A stretch of 64,000 bases of DNA from Eutreptiella sp. 'Long Island Sound 2002' (GCA_964036045.1 OZ038401.1:31897397-31961396), one strand, 5' to 3'. Positions 1 to 10,549 are shown, counted from the stretch's first letter. The notes: generated from the letters alone by a model not told the origin. A program made the numbers and translations.

Positions 1-58
1 ACTGCGTGTACTGCACGGTCACCACCCAGCCTTTATGTAACACTCCCCGGTCGTAGGG

Positions 59-222
59 TCACTGCTGCACCAAGCGCAGGTCCGGGGGAACCTGCATATA
101 GGCTGCTGGATCGGCGAACAACAGTGGGCTCACATCGTCACACATCCAGAAGTTGCTGGTCTCTGTCTTGCACAGTAATTCCGTGAGGAACTCGTTGCGG
201 TGCTTGTCGCTGTAGTGCTTGC
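59..222 (-). CDS. Gene A terminal exon
   Basis: The acceptor GGCGCAG|GC precedes 222. The exon opens with two bases that complete a glycine codon with the G ending exon 814-946, giving LPRM-G-KHYSDKHRNEF across the junction. It then has 53 sense codons and TGA. The composition is balanced (FWMCDD, PLLFADPAAY) and unlike the low-complexity ORFs nearby. No domain is recognised. Confidence 0.55.
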
Positions 223-3200
223 CTGCGCCACAGACACATGCACACTGCGCAGCCAAAGGCTCATGCTGGGGCAAGGGCTCAGACTAGGAAGGGGCTAGTG
301 CTGAGGCCATCACACTCCCCAAGATACACGGCTGGGGTGAGGGCTGGGGCTGGGGCACGGGTGATAGATATGGATCGCTGGTATTTTGCCCTCCAATGAC
401 TGGAGGTGGGTGAGGGGCGGGGGTGACGACTGGACTGACCCCAGCACGTTTGGTCTCCGGTGGCGAGGGGGCACAGACAGCCGAGGGGAGGAACACGGCA
501 GGGGACTGATCCAAACGCAGCTTTTGGGAGAAGGTCTGGGCGCTGTTAACGCAGAAAGAAGGGCACGAGAGGAACGGAGTGGGGGATGCTGGAAAGAAAG
601 AGGATGACTGTTTAGGGCCCCGTGAAGCAACGACCGGAGGCAATCGGTGGATTCCGCTCCACCTCCCCTCCTCCACTGCACAGCCCCTCCTCCACCGCAC
701 AGCCCCGCTGCACACTTTACAGCCCCTCCTCCAAGCGCAAAACAAAGCGGAGGACAAACCCCGGCGGCCGACCACAAACCATCGCAGCTTCGCATGTACA
801 GCACGCTCCTTACCCATGCGCGGGAGCTGCAGCTGCACCGCCTTGTCAGGGAAATGCTGTGCGGAAACCAGGAACGCCGACGCCTTTCGCGCAGCGTTGG
901 CATCAGACAATGAGACGATCGTGGGCTGCAGTTGATCAAGCACCGCCTGTGGAACCCGCAGGGGACATTTACTGTGGGACGTGCAAGTCATGTGGGTCGT
1001 GGGGTCTGGGGCGTGACATCGCTGAAAAATTGTGACGCGAGTTGTGCCGGGGATGCCTGCGACCCATAAGAAATATCTGAATCAGCCCGTAGCACGGCAA
1101 CGTCACATCTGCTGCTGCATGGGAGATGTGCAGTGGTGTACCAGCACCAGTTCGCAGGAGGGGCTCCCTCCCATGCTGTGGCAGCCCCCCCTGCACGACA
1201 ATGTGTCTCTGCCTAGGTGCTACACATCTGCCGTGTGATCAACCCAGGGCTGTCCTTACGGGGGAAAAAAACACCTTCGAAACTCCAACAGAAACGAACG
1301 TTCACGGGGACGCTCTCTGCTTCCTGGTCACGGGACCTTCTCTACTTGAAACGTTGGCGGTTGGCGGTTGGCGGTTGGTGGTGGCGGTTGGCGGTTGGCG
1401 ATTGATGGCGGTTGGCGGCAGTTGGTGGTTGGCGATTGGTCGTTGGTGGGGGTTGGCAGTTGGTGGTCCCCGGGGGCTGTCCTTAAAGGCTGTCCTTAAC
1501 AAAAAAAAAAGCCTTGCTTCTTAAGGACAGCCCTGGATCAACCTGATTGTTCAGATTGTTGTGCACTCTGTTACGGCGCACAGACGTGATGTCCCTCCGT
1601 TGCAACTCTTTCTCAGCCATTTCCCGATACGTTGGATGGGACATTGAAAAGCTACTAAAACATTTCTCTCGCTCGCATTGGTTGATTCAGAAGCCGATAC
1701 TGACCTTCAGAACACAGTCAGTAACGGGCACAGTCACTCTCCCGGTCTGTAAAATGCGTTTGAATCAGTTTCGCCACCGAACGACAGCACCAGCGAAAGC
1801 AACAGCGCGATAGAAATTAGAGCTTTGATTTCACTGCGTCTATCGCTTACTTCTGGTTGTCAAATTCGGAGCGCGGCACGCACCACACTCGTGCGGGAGA
1901 ACCGTTTCACGGAAAACAAGGGACGCACAACAGCAAAACAGCTTAGCCCTGCGGTACCAATGAGCCCCCCCCCCAAAAATCCAAAACCTTGCTGTTCCAA
2001 ACCTCTCTCTACCTCTACCGGGCCATACACGTCAGATGATACAATGACCGGATGTGGGGGAGTGATCCGGACTATTTACACCACTTACAGCGTCGGTTCC
2101 TGGAACTTGTCGTCATCTGAAGGTCCATTGAATCACGAAAAAGACAGAATATGGGTACAATTTCCCCCAACGCTGGCTATTTGCGAGGACACGAACCGTC
2201 GGACTCTCAAGCCCCTTTTCTGCACCACCCTAAATGCAACGCGTGCCATTTTGTAGGAAGACGGCAACATGGACCCACAGAAGCACTTTCTTTGCGGCAC
2301 AGCATCCCGTTGGCATCGGACAGCAAAGCGTACCTGAGGCCGCAGCAATAGAGCCTGCGTAAAGTAATACATGCGCAACTCCACGTCCACGGCGTAATCC
2401 ACAGGCAACACCTGAAGCACACACGGCGTGTCTTGGAGCCTTGTTTTGCACACAAACTTCTGGGTACTAGACTCCGACCCACACACCCCCTCTCCTGGCC
2501 AGGCTTGGGCAGTGTTGAGGGCTGACCTGACGTTTACTATTTTTTATTTTGTCAGCAAAACCATCTGGATTTTAAAACTAAATTTTGCTGTCAAAATTAT
2601 TATTGAATGGTTTACCGCGGCAGTCCAGAGCGTCGCGCGCAGCATAGCTGCGCTGGCAAAGATCTCTGCAACAAGTCAACACGAAAATCGTTCTGTGTCT
2701 GTATCGAATTGTACTGTACTTCTTTCAAATTGTACTGTGTCTTTCTCAGATTCTGGCCACTGAGGGGGCGTTTTCGCACAGCGCGCGCACAGCGCGGGCA
2801 CAGCGCCAATTATTACGGTGATTATCCAGGCAACAACCCTGAAAACCACCCACCTGCGGAATCATGCACAATCAATTCAAAACTCAAAAATTCAAACATC
2901 TGATGCTTGCCACGGGTCCCAGGGACCTAAATTCTGCCCCCTATAGCCCCGTCCACTATAGCAGCCATTCAATGACGTCCTTTCAATCTTCTGAACTTAC
3001 CGAACTCCCGGTGGTGGAGAACAGCCAACTTTTCGCACAGCGCGTGCACAGCGCGCGCACAGCGCACGGTACGCCCCCTGATAAGTGTTGTGTCGCTTTG
3101 ACTGCATGCTGACGATCTGGAACACCAACGGTGGTGGTATTTGTGGTGCAGGGCCTTTCCAGCAGCAGTTGGTGTGCAAGGCAAACTGCGTGAAAAGACT

Positions 3201-4440
3201 TGTTGTGAGGCAGCCCACGAGGAGGTGGAAGTAGCGGTTGCCAAAGCAAAGGCCAAGAGGCAAATTTCAATCGGGGTCTGGGGAATTTCAATTCAGCAGG
3301 GGAAGTAGTTCGATACACCCCTCCAATGCGTGTGAAACGATTGTTCTGAATGTAAGCAGTGCTTGCTTCTCGTAAGGGGCGGTGAGTTCACAGGGTCCGA
3401 GCATCTGCACTTTGGTGAAAAAGTGGCTCTCCGGTACCACTGTCGCACATACCAATAATGAAGCTACACATCACAATGACCATCAAAATACAACTCCGAA
3501 CGAGTTTGGTGTATAGACGAGGTGTATCAAGCAATACAAAATATCACGAGACCCCTGTCGCAGCCCCCTATTGTCCGACAGCCCCCTGTCACTACCCCTG
3601 TCACTTTGACAACAGCCCCTGTCACAGCCCCTGTCACAACCTTCCCCCCATGGCGCCGATTGTCGTGGCCATCCTGTTTGGGGCCACCACAGGGGGGCAC
3701 ACTTACGTGCCGAAAAGCCCGTAGTACACTTACAAGCAGCGGTCAAGGTAGACATGTCCGGCAGACCAATGAGGGATAGTTCACAGTAGCGCGCAGCATT
3801 GGCGTCCGGGTGCTGTTGGGGGGGGAGGGGGACTCTGATTGCGGGTGCAAACAGAATTGTTGCTTCGCAGTCCCTGCTCCAGTAGTGCGTTGATCAGACG
3901 GGCAGTGAGGGCGTCGACAAGCGGACGGAAATGGACGATAGGAAGTCACGAGCCGCGGCAAACACACCAACACGAGACTGGCAGACAGCCCCCGTGCATG
4001 CGACAGCAACGCGTTGCCGTCCATCCGCGCCGGAGCCACGACCTGCAGCCCCGTGAATGCCCCGTGTCCGTCGTCCACGGCCGCCTCCACTTCCCTCTGC
4101 CACGGGACGCGGTGGTCCGGGCATGTGACGAGGAAGCGGGAACAGGCCCGCAGGTCCAGCGACTGATGCAGACTTTGGAGGGTGGCGTTCAGTGCCCGGA
4201 TCGCGGACGGCCCTGGGGCCCGATCGGAGTCTGCGATAAGAGCCACGACCAGGCGAGGCCGGAGGTATTCGGTGACGCAGTCATCCGCGAAATACTCGTC
4301 AGGGCTGTGCCGGTACAGCGGGTTCGGCCACACCTCCGCGATCCTTGAGTCACTCTTGCGGTGGTGCTTGAAAGGCGACGCGTGAATGGGAAGGGAACGA
4401 GCCGTTCCCCCACAACCACCACCAAAGCGCACGCGCACTC
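59..4440 (-). CDS. Gene A: multi-exon gene of unknown function (3' part well resolved)
   Basis: I do not recognise the product. Five consecutive exons chain with matching phases: 2720-2759, 2616-2665, 2334-2411, 814-946 and 59-222 (stop TGA at 59-61). Splice sites are good, e.g. donors CAG|GTACGC after 2334 and ATGG|GTAAGG after 814, and acceptors CTTCAG|G before 2411 and CCACAG|G before 946. The chain reads through motifs such as IFASAAMLRATLWTAA, VELRMYYFTQALLLRP and TSNFWMCDDVSPLLFADP. Upstream, 3319-3445 (contains KVQMLGPCELTAPYEKQALL) and 3968-4440 (contains RLVVALIADSDRAP and SRFLVTCPDHR) also look coding, but the joins are unresolved. Segment 3073-3185 is open in three frames. The first part faintly resembles a GT-A glycosyltransferase beginning (a beta-strand VVALIADS followed by a helix), which is a guess only. 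The 5' end is not found. Confidence 0.5.
814..946 (-). CDS. Gene A penultimate exon
   Basis: This 133-nt exon lies between the acceptor GGTTCCACAG|GCG and the strong donor CATGG|GTAAGGAG. It encodes AVLDQLQPTIVSLSDANAAR, then a segment ending QLQLPRM, and finishes in phase 1, which fits the terminal exon. Third codon positions are GC-rich. Function unknown. Confidence 0.6.
1237..1543. mobile_element. hAT-like MITE with 8-bp target-site duplication
   Basis: The element body is 1245-1535 (291 bp). Terminal inverted repeats are CAGGGCTGTCCTTA (1245-1258) and its exact complement TAAGGACAGCCCTG (1522-1535). Both sides are flanked by the direct repeat GATCAACC (1237-1244 and 1536-1543). An 8-bp duplication with CAGGG-type termini is the known signature of the hAT superfamily. 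Further copies of GGCTGTCCTTAA lie just inside the right end (about 1470-1500), like subterminal transposase-binding repeats. The interior (about 1350-1467) is a GTTGGCG minisatellite. No transposase is encoded, so the element is non-autonomous. It lies in the gene A intron between 946 and 2334. Confidence 0.85.
1350..1467. repeat. GTTGGCG heptanucleotide minisatellite
   Basis: Imperfect tandem copies of GTTGGCG/GTTGGTG form the core of the hAT-like MITE. The ORFs that run through it are low complexity and were not called. Confidence 0.8.
2334..2411 (-). CDS. Gene A internal exon
   Basis: This 78-nt phase-0/phase-0 exon lies between GTGCTTCAG|GTG and CCTCAG|GTACGC. It encodes VLPVDYAVDVELRMYYFTQA followed by LLLRPQ. 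Both splice sites match consensus, and no other frame stays open with usable sites. Another coding-looking stretch (2133-2330, containing FCGSMLPSSYKMARVAF) lies just downstream, but I could not place it in the exon chain. Confidence 0.55.
2760..3081. mobile_element. MITE-like element coinciding with a gene A intron (introner candidate)
   Basis: GGGGGCGT at 2764-2771 faces ACGCCCCC at 3071-3078 as short terminal inverted repeats, flanked on both sides by CTGA (2760-2763; 3078-3081 with one shared C). Just inside each end is a direct copy of a GC-rich tandem motif beginning TTTTCGCACAGCGCG (2771-2807 and 3033-3067). Read on the minus strand, the first GT (3072/3071) lies inside one inverted repeat. 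The acceptor CTCAG|TGG at 2760 uses the duplicated flank and feeds directly into exon 2720-2759. The upstream exon frame is uncertain, so the exact donor is not settled. Confidence 0.5.
3555..3645. repeat. CCCCTGTCACAG short tandem repeat
   Basis: About seven imperfect copies of a 12-bp C-rich motif lie in the presumed intron between 3445 and 3968 of gene A. Confidence 0.7.
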
Positions 4441-4649
4441 TTGTGTTGACCCTCCAGGACAGGCCAGGGCCTGTGCTGGAAGGCGGAGGGCTTGGGCGCG
4501 GGGGCGAAAGCGTGTAACAGCGATCGGAAAAGCGGTTGCGGACAAAATCGGGCGGTCATGAGACGGTTGAAGAGCGGTTGGGGACGGACGGAAGCGGTTG
4601 GTACGGAACGGACCCTCAGTCCCGAAGGGGTAAGGAGAAAACTCATTGG

Positions 4650-4817
4650 CGGGGGGGGGGGGGGGTTTGGCACAAGGCCTTGGTGGTTGGCTCTGTTAGC
4701 CTGTGGCGGCGCCTATTGGCCTCTCGCCTTTGAACCTTCTGCTATGACAAGCAGGCATCTGGCGGGGGGGGGGGGGGGGGCTCGAGCCCACTTTTTGCAC
4801 GCCCCCCCCCCCCCCCA
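4650..4817. repeat. Poly-G / poly-C tracts forming a potential hairpin
   Basis: Runs of G near 4652-4666 and 4765-4780 are followed by CTCGAGCCCAC and a matching poly-C run near 4802-4817. The last pair can fold on itself. Long G runs are also prone to quadruplex formation and to sequencing-length error, so exact lengths are unreliable. Confidence 0.7.
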
Positions 4818-4819
4818 AA

Positions 4820-5200
4820 AGGCACCCGTGACTGAGGCCCTCGCCGACCCGCCGACCGGGCTCGTCACGGGGATTGAGGGGGCACCCAACAAAAAATGGG
4901 TCACAAATGGTCCCCAGAACGCGCTGATCATTTTGAGGTATGTGTCACGCAGACAGCCCCCCCCACCCCCCCCAAAGACAACAAAACCCCCGCCCCCAAA
5001 CTGGCTGTCCGGGTCAAAACATGCCAAACCTTTACCAACTGCTCCCTCCCATTGTCCAGGGGTACGCCCCCCCCCCCCTGTTGCAAATGAATTGAAATGT
5101 GCCTCTCTGCTGCAAGGCGCTTGGCCCCTCGGGAAGGCGGGGGGGAGTATCCATGCTGCTAGCAGACGGTCCCGAATTCATGCAGACATGTCCAGGCTTG
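4820..5200. other. No gene recognised
   Basis: This C-rich stretch has several shorter homopolymer runs. ORFs on both strands are low complexity, and I see no convincing exon. Confidence 0.5.
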
Positions 5201-5204
5201 CTTG

Positions 5205-5690
5205 TATTGGGGAGTGCACGGGGATGCATTGAGGGCTGCAGAAAAGGGGGTTACATTGGGGGCTAGAACATGCAATTGGGCATACATTGGAGGATGCAGG
5301 GGAAGGGTATTGGGGGTGCACTGGAGGATGCATGGCTCACTTGGCGATACCCCTCACACACACAACCATACGTCGAAAAAAACAAATCACCGACCGCAGC
5401 CGTGATTGTTGCTGTTTGCCCAGGGCAAGCGAAGAAGGATTGTGGAACCAAAGAAGCTGAGGGTAAAGTCCGCCGCCCCTCCCTCCAAGTGCACCCAAAC
5501 GACTCTGGCAGTATCCAATGCATCCCTAGTGCATCTCCGTGCACTTCACAATGCATCCTCCAATGATTCCTCCAATGCACTTCTCAATGTTGCCGTAATG
5601 CATCCTCGAATGCACTTCCCAAAGCACCCCAAATGCATTCCCCAATGTAGCCCCCTGCATACCTCCAATGCATCCCCAGGGGGGCGGGGG
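5205..5690. repeat. Inverted clusters of a degenerate ATGCATTGG-type repeat
   Basis: From 5205 to 5335, motifs such as GGATGCATTGAGG, GCATACATTGGAGGATGCA and GCACTGGAGGATGCAT recur in one orientation. From about 5515 to 5685 the complements recur in the opposite orientation (AATGCATCCTCCAATG, AATGCACTTCCCAA, CCAATGCATCCCC). The result is a long imperfect hairpin with a roughly 180-bp loop. Confidence 0.7.
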
Positions 5691-7030
5691 GGACAAGGGG
5701 TCCGGTTCGCTTTGTGTGTGTGTGTGTGTGCAATGTACCATTAACGAGGGTTGAAGGCTTTTAATGTCCTGGCCGCTCTTGCGACGGGAGGGTTAGGGGT
5801 TAGCGGGTGTACTATTAACGAGGGAGACCCATACGTGGCTGTGAGCTGGACATGCACCAGTAACCCGGCACGTGGGCGGGGCTGCCTGCTGTGCACCCTT
5901 CCTACTCTTCCACAGAGTCAGAACCTCTGTGTGTGGGCTTCGTTTATGTTATTCCCTGTGTTGCCCTTCCGTGTCCTTGTCCAAACAGGGGGCAAGCCAC
6001 ATCCATTCCATCGTCGTCCGACACTTCCTGTGGCACGGCGGCCGTAGGCGATGGGGGGGGGGGGTCCTGGGTCTCCGTCGCTTGGTGACTGGCGGGGTGA
6101 GTGGGATGTGTGGTGCGCGCATCAGTGGGTAGTGTGAGGGGCCTGGAGAGCGCATGCACTGTCGTTTGTGTGGGCCTTCAAGTGGTGCCGCTGGCTTGGC
6201 GCTTCCTGGTGCTGGTGTGCACACTCTGTGGTGCCCACGGGCGCAGCAATGCCATACGCCTCTCTGCATGAGTGTGCAGCGAGGGCAGGGCAGAAGCCCA
6301 TGCAGGGCGCACACTTTCGAAAGCGGGCGCCGGTCTACGTGCCACGGGGTGTGGTGTCCTTTGCTGCAGCATAACACTGCTGGGAGTCTCAGCCTCTTGC
6401 ATGTGGAACACTATTGCAAACAGTGCGCTGGACATAGTGAGTGCACTTGCGGTGCGTGTGCGACTGGTGTCGGCGCGCTAGTCACTGCCTTGCGGCGCAC
6501 TGTGACAGAATATGGCGCTTGCGGGACTCGGCCAGACCCAATGACCGGGAACAGGTCACTCGCAAATGTGGGCGCCCCCCCCCCCTTGGCGCACAGCGAT
6601 GAGGACGGCATAAGGCCCGTGTTCAAGCTACCCGCCAAAGCACGTTGCAAGTGTGCCTCTTCCACCTCTTCGGCTATACGACACACACGCGTGCGTTCGT
6701 GCATGCGTGCGCAGAGTCCATGTGGACTCACAATAGCGTGCCAGCTGCTCCATGTGAGATATCATGGCTGAGTGGCAGGCGAAGTATGGCCGTCTGTTCA
6801 GTCCTGCAAGCGCTGGACCCCCCATTAGGACAAGCGCTGCGGAGCGCGTGATGACTTTGGCTAGGTGCAGCGTGCCTGACTTGACCAACCGTTGCAACGT
6901 GCATAGTGCCAACCTGAGGACCCGGGCTCTCTCTTGCAGGGGTAACACGTGCCCCCTGAATTTTGCTTGTGGGGCTGCCGGCAGTGTTCGCTCAGCTAAT
7001 TCCTCGAAATCTAGGGCTAGCTCAATAAAG
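5690..7030. other. No gene recognised
   Basis: This GC-rich unique sequence includes a short TG repeat near 5717-5730 and G or C runs near 6054-6063 and 6575-6585. Overlapping ORFs on both strands show no splice-bounded segment or domain that I could support. Confidence 0.4.
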
Positions 7031-7035
7031 GTGAC

Positions 7036-7037
<2 letters not shown>

Positions 7038-7080
<43 letters not shown>

Positions 7081-7262
7081 TCTGTACTTTTAGAGGTAGA
7101 TCCTTGTGCAGCGTTGGGTTGGACGCCTCATTCGGCTCAGGTCTGCTGAGGCCTCTTTGTGACGTTGTTTCCCTCCCTTCTGCGGAATCAGAACCTCTGT
7201 GTGTGTGTGTGTGTGTGTGTGGTGGTGGTGGTGGTGGTGGTGGTGTTGGGGGGGGGGGGGTC
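7038..7262. repeat. (GT)n microsatellites and (GGT)n/poly-G tract
   Basis: Pure GT runs at 7038-7079 and 7198-7220 are followed by GGT repeats and a G run to about 7260. ORFs reading VCVCVC or THTHTH here are artefacts of the repeat. Confidence 0.9.
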
Positions 7263-7529
7263 AGCAACACATTCAAAGCACGGAACAGAATTACAGCAGG
7301 GCCATAGTGTTCTCAAACTGCATGGGCACAGTCCCGTGAGAGTGATTGCTCCCATTTGAAATCAGTGAGCTGTGATTCATGGCTTCAGGCAACCACCTCC
7401 CCTGTGTTCTCCAGGCACCATGACCTATGGTTGGGCACAAAGGCGAAACAGTCAAACCGATATGCACGCTCGACACGGGACGGGGGGGGGGGGTGCAAGC
7501 ACAAAAGCATACAAGCATGTGAGTAGTGC

Positions 7530-7790
7530 GGTTTGGATGTAATATGCATGGGGAAGTGCATGGGGGATGCATTGCGAAGTGCGTTGATGTTGCATTGAGG
7601 GATTGAAGGATTAAAAGATTGGGAAGGGCATCAGGAATTGCATTGGAGGCTACATATGGGGTTAGGGTTGCGGGTGCAATAGGGTTACTTTGGAGAATGC
7701 AGTTATGGGAGCATGGGAGCCCTGATGTCCTCGAATGCATCCAATGTGCCGCAATGCACTTCCCAAGCATCCTCCAAGGCATCCACACCA
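7530..7790. repeat. Second inverted cluster of the ATGCATTGG-type repeat
   Basis: At 7545-7605 the motifs GCATGGGGAAGTGCATGGG and GATGCATTGCGAAGTGCG appear. At 7730-7785 the complements TCGAATGCATCCAATG, CAATGCACTTCCCAAGC and ATCCTCCAAGGCATCC appear. This is the same motif family and inverted layout as at 5205-5690, so it is a dispersed element and not a one-off. Confidence 0.65.
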
Positions 7791-7903
7791 ACCCACTGTC
7801 CAAGCGAACGATTCGGGGCGGGGGCGACAGCGGTGCGAACGGGGAGAGGAGAGGGGGAATAGAGACTAGTTTGAACACGATGGGCTGCTACAGGTGCCTG
7901 TGT

Positions 7904-7907
7904 GTCT

Positions 7908-7961
<54 letters not shown>

Positions 7962-8080
7962 TTGTGTGTGTATGTGTGTGTGTGTATGTGTGTGTGTGTG
8001 TGTGCGTGTGTGTGTGCGTGCGTGTGTGCGTGCGTGCGTGTGTGTGTGTGTGTGTGTATGTGTGTGTGTGTGTATTTGTG
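7904..8080. repeat. Long interrupted (TG)n microsatellite
   Basis: About 175 bp of TG dinucleotides with occasional TTTG, TATG and CGTG interruptions. It accounts for the VCVCVC-type ORFs on both strands. Confidence 0.95.
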
Positions 8081-8099
8081 GCGGGGGTTTAAGGACCTG

Positions 8100-8640
8100 A
8101 GTGAGGCCCCTCGGAGCCGCCACGGGCTGCTTTCCGCATTTGTGAGGTACCACCTGGATTCATCTGAGACCCAAGTGGTTGACCCCCTGGGCCTGGGCCC
8201 CGGAGGGCTGCGGGACCCCCTCACCCCCCCCCGGGGTATCACCGGGTGCCCGCCCCCCCCCCCCCCCAAGGGCCCCCAGTCATCACAGACCCTTCGAATT
8301 CTGCACGAGCCAAATGGCATGGGGCACGAGCCGGGGGCCTTCTGCTGCCCGTCCAACGGGGCGAAAAATGGGCCCCGGGGCTGCAGTCGCGACGGCGGCA
8401 CGACGCACGGGGCACAGGGGCACAGGGGCACAGGGGCACAGGACAGAGGACTCAGGCCAGAGACGGTACCGGAGGGCGCTCTGCAGTGGCTTGCGGCTCT
8501 GGACGATCCGCAGCGGCGGAGGTGGCACTGCGCGGGGCCGTCGGGTCCGTGGAGTGTGTCGCCTGCAAATCGAAGGCGGCGGACGAGGGCTGGACCCAAA
8601 CGGGCCATCTGTCTACCCGTGTGTCCGCGTAACGAACAGT
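8100..8640. other. GC-rich stretch with long uninformative ORFs
   Basis: Several frames stay open on both strands because stops are rare in this G/C-rich DNA, including one minus-strand ORF that runs through the TG repeat. It contains poly-C and an 8-bp GGGGCACA tandem repeat (8408-8441). No frame has recognisable domains or clear splice boundaries. Confidence 0.4.
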
Positions 8641-8739
8641 ACCAGAGTTGATGTGGAGGCCAGCGCAACTTGACGAAAATCACAAGACCTCCGCCATCGG
8701 ACACCGCCAGCGCGCAGGGGGGCAGGCCAAGACAACATC

Positions 8740-8822
8740 ACCCACCACCACCCGGGCGGCACCACCACCCAGGCGACACCCACCACCACCACCACCCGGG
8801 CGACACCCACCCACCACCACTA
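8740..8822. repeat. CACCACC-rich minisatellite
   Basis: Imperfect copies of CACCACCACCCGGGCGACACC lie immediately 3' of the gene B donor at 8823, so they are intronic if that exon is real. Confidence 0.8.
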
Positions 8823-8823
8823 C

Positions 8824-10323
8824 CCTGCAAAGGACAACAGAAGACGTTCTTTGGAGGCCAGTGACCATTTCGCTCCCGGAAATCCACAAAGAGTTGACAG
8901 GCATGCCCTCTTTGCCCCTTCACCACCCATGTCTTGATGGCTGGCATCCGTTGGCCAATCTGCTGTCGGCCAATGCACACATCGCAACGTCGTCTCATTG
9001 CTGTCAGCAGAGGCCAGAAGCAGGCTGCGGATTCCTACGCAGCATTTGTCGTCGCTACATATCCCCTGCGGTCTCGAGGCCACACTCCAAATGAGTGTGG
9101 ACTATGGCTACACAATCCTCTTACACCATCCATTACCGGGTACAAACCTACAATACCACATTTGCAACCATCTTCGTGTGGTTGTAGGCGAAGACATAAA
9201 CACGTTGTCCCACAAGCGGCGCACACCATGGGTGCTTGGTATACCCAGACGGCCAAATAGTTGCACTGTGCGGGCAGTATGTCCAATGCCCCAAACTATG
9301 CACTATTACTCTTCATTTTGGAAACTGCAGTGAGCGCCAGTGTAGTGCCCCCTACTGAGGGCGTGTCTACACTGCATACAGGCGACAGCGGTTGTAATTC
9401 TCAGTGTCAGAGTTGATGAATTGGCTGGAGTGGGAGGGGTTTGCGGCGGAGGGGGGGGGGTGGGGCGTCGCTCGCCCGTTTTCCAACCCGCGTACGGAGG
9501 CGTGGTGTGTGCTGGTCACAGGGTACAAGCACACGTCAGCACAACAAAATCCTCGTCAGTGGTGCCATAGGCGCCTTTCGGCTCTGCAGTGACAATCGGC
9601 GGGCGTGTCCAACCAACAGAGCACACAGTGTCTCTCCACCATGGCACTGCAGGTACTGTGACTAAGTCCCTCAACCCCTCAATAGATGCAGCGGTATTGT
9701 CTCAGCCGCCAAGCAGACATTGAATCAATTCAAGACAAGCGGCATGCAGACATATGCAACGACCGACCCCCTCCCCAGCCCCCCCCCCCCAACTGTCCCT
9801 AATTTGCACATTACCTCTGCAAAACAGCACCGGATAGGTCTGTCCAAGTGACACCACCTCCGGCTGTCAAGCTTGACAGTTGTGCTTGCGAAGGCAGCTC
9901 CGTTTGGTCCGTTGGCCGTGTGCTTGGCACGTGGTATTATCATACCTGTCGCCTGCCTCAGGGCACGCGAAGAGCAGATACTCCCTCACTGCCCCAAAGC
10001 AGTTCTTTTTCATTCCCCTGTGCAGTACTTCCCCACGACTCTCACGCACTTTAATTTTTGCTGCCCACCCCCACTGTGCAGTAAGTCGAAGCGTCATTCT
10101 GCTGTTTGAGAGACCGAACTCATGTGACCTGCCACATGCACAGCCTCCTACTTCATAAGCACACGTCTCTTGCTCGCTTTGGGTTTTGGGTCAGTCACGC
10201 AAGGAGTCAGGAGGGCACCTGCAGGACCGCAAGGGCGTGCTCCGCCGACGGTGAACGGACCCCCAAATACAACAGCAGGAGAACAATGAGGCATGGGAGC
10301 AATGCCAACACCGCTCTGCGCAT
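8824..10323 (-). CDS. Gene B: predicted membrane-anchored protein, function unknown
   Basis: Exon 1 (10219-10323) starts at ATG 10323. It encodes MRRAVLALLPCLIVLLLLYL and ends ALAVLQ at CAG|GTGCCC, giving basic residues followed by a hydrophobic helix, which fits a signal anchor of a type II membrane protein. Exon 2 (9946-10073) runs from CTGCACAG|TGG to GACAG|GTATGA and contains GMKKNCFGAVREYLLFACPE. Exon 3 (9157-9265) starts after GCACAG, restores a serine codon across the junction, and contains TIWPSGYTKHPWCAPLVGQR. Phases 0, 2 and 0 agree. A fourth segment, 8824-9000 (TGACAG|CA to CAGG|GTAGTG; motifs CDVCIGRQQIGQRMPAIKTW and NVFCCPLQ), is clearly coding-like, but its phase needs an intervening small exon. 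The frame also stays open upstream of the ATG to an acceptor at TTTCCAG, so an internal exon is possible. Confidence 0.5.
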
Positions 10324-10549
10324 GGGCCCCAAGGGACCCGTCTGGAAAGACACCCAAAACACGTCTGCGATGCAAAGGGTCGGATCACGACAATGGGCTC
10401 ACATCCGTGTCATCTTGCATTCCAGACCACAAAAGGCTGCGGTCAGAAACACAACGGTCAGACAGTGGTCACACAATGCTGTGCTTGCATGAGGGCAGAA
10501 TTGCATAGAGCTGTGTCGTGTTGACACTTTCTACCTCCATGTTTGCTAC

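Noticed and set aside
3743-3960. Continuation of the gene A first exon beyond 3968
   Set aside because: The frame becomes Pro/Ser-rich and ends without a donor. Another frame (RPLVDALTARLINALLEQG) looks coding but has no acceptor, so neither was joined.
7703-8704. 333-codon minus-strand ORF
   Set aside because: Runs through a TG microsatellite (THTHTH) and GC-rich DNA with few stops; no domain or splice support.
8998-9333. Plus-strand ORF of 111 codons over gene B exon 3
   Set aside because: The minus-strand exon has better splice sites and phase continuity with exon 2.
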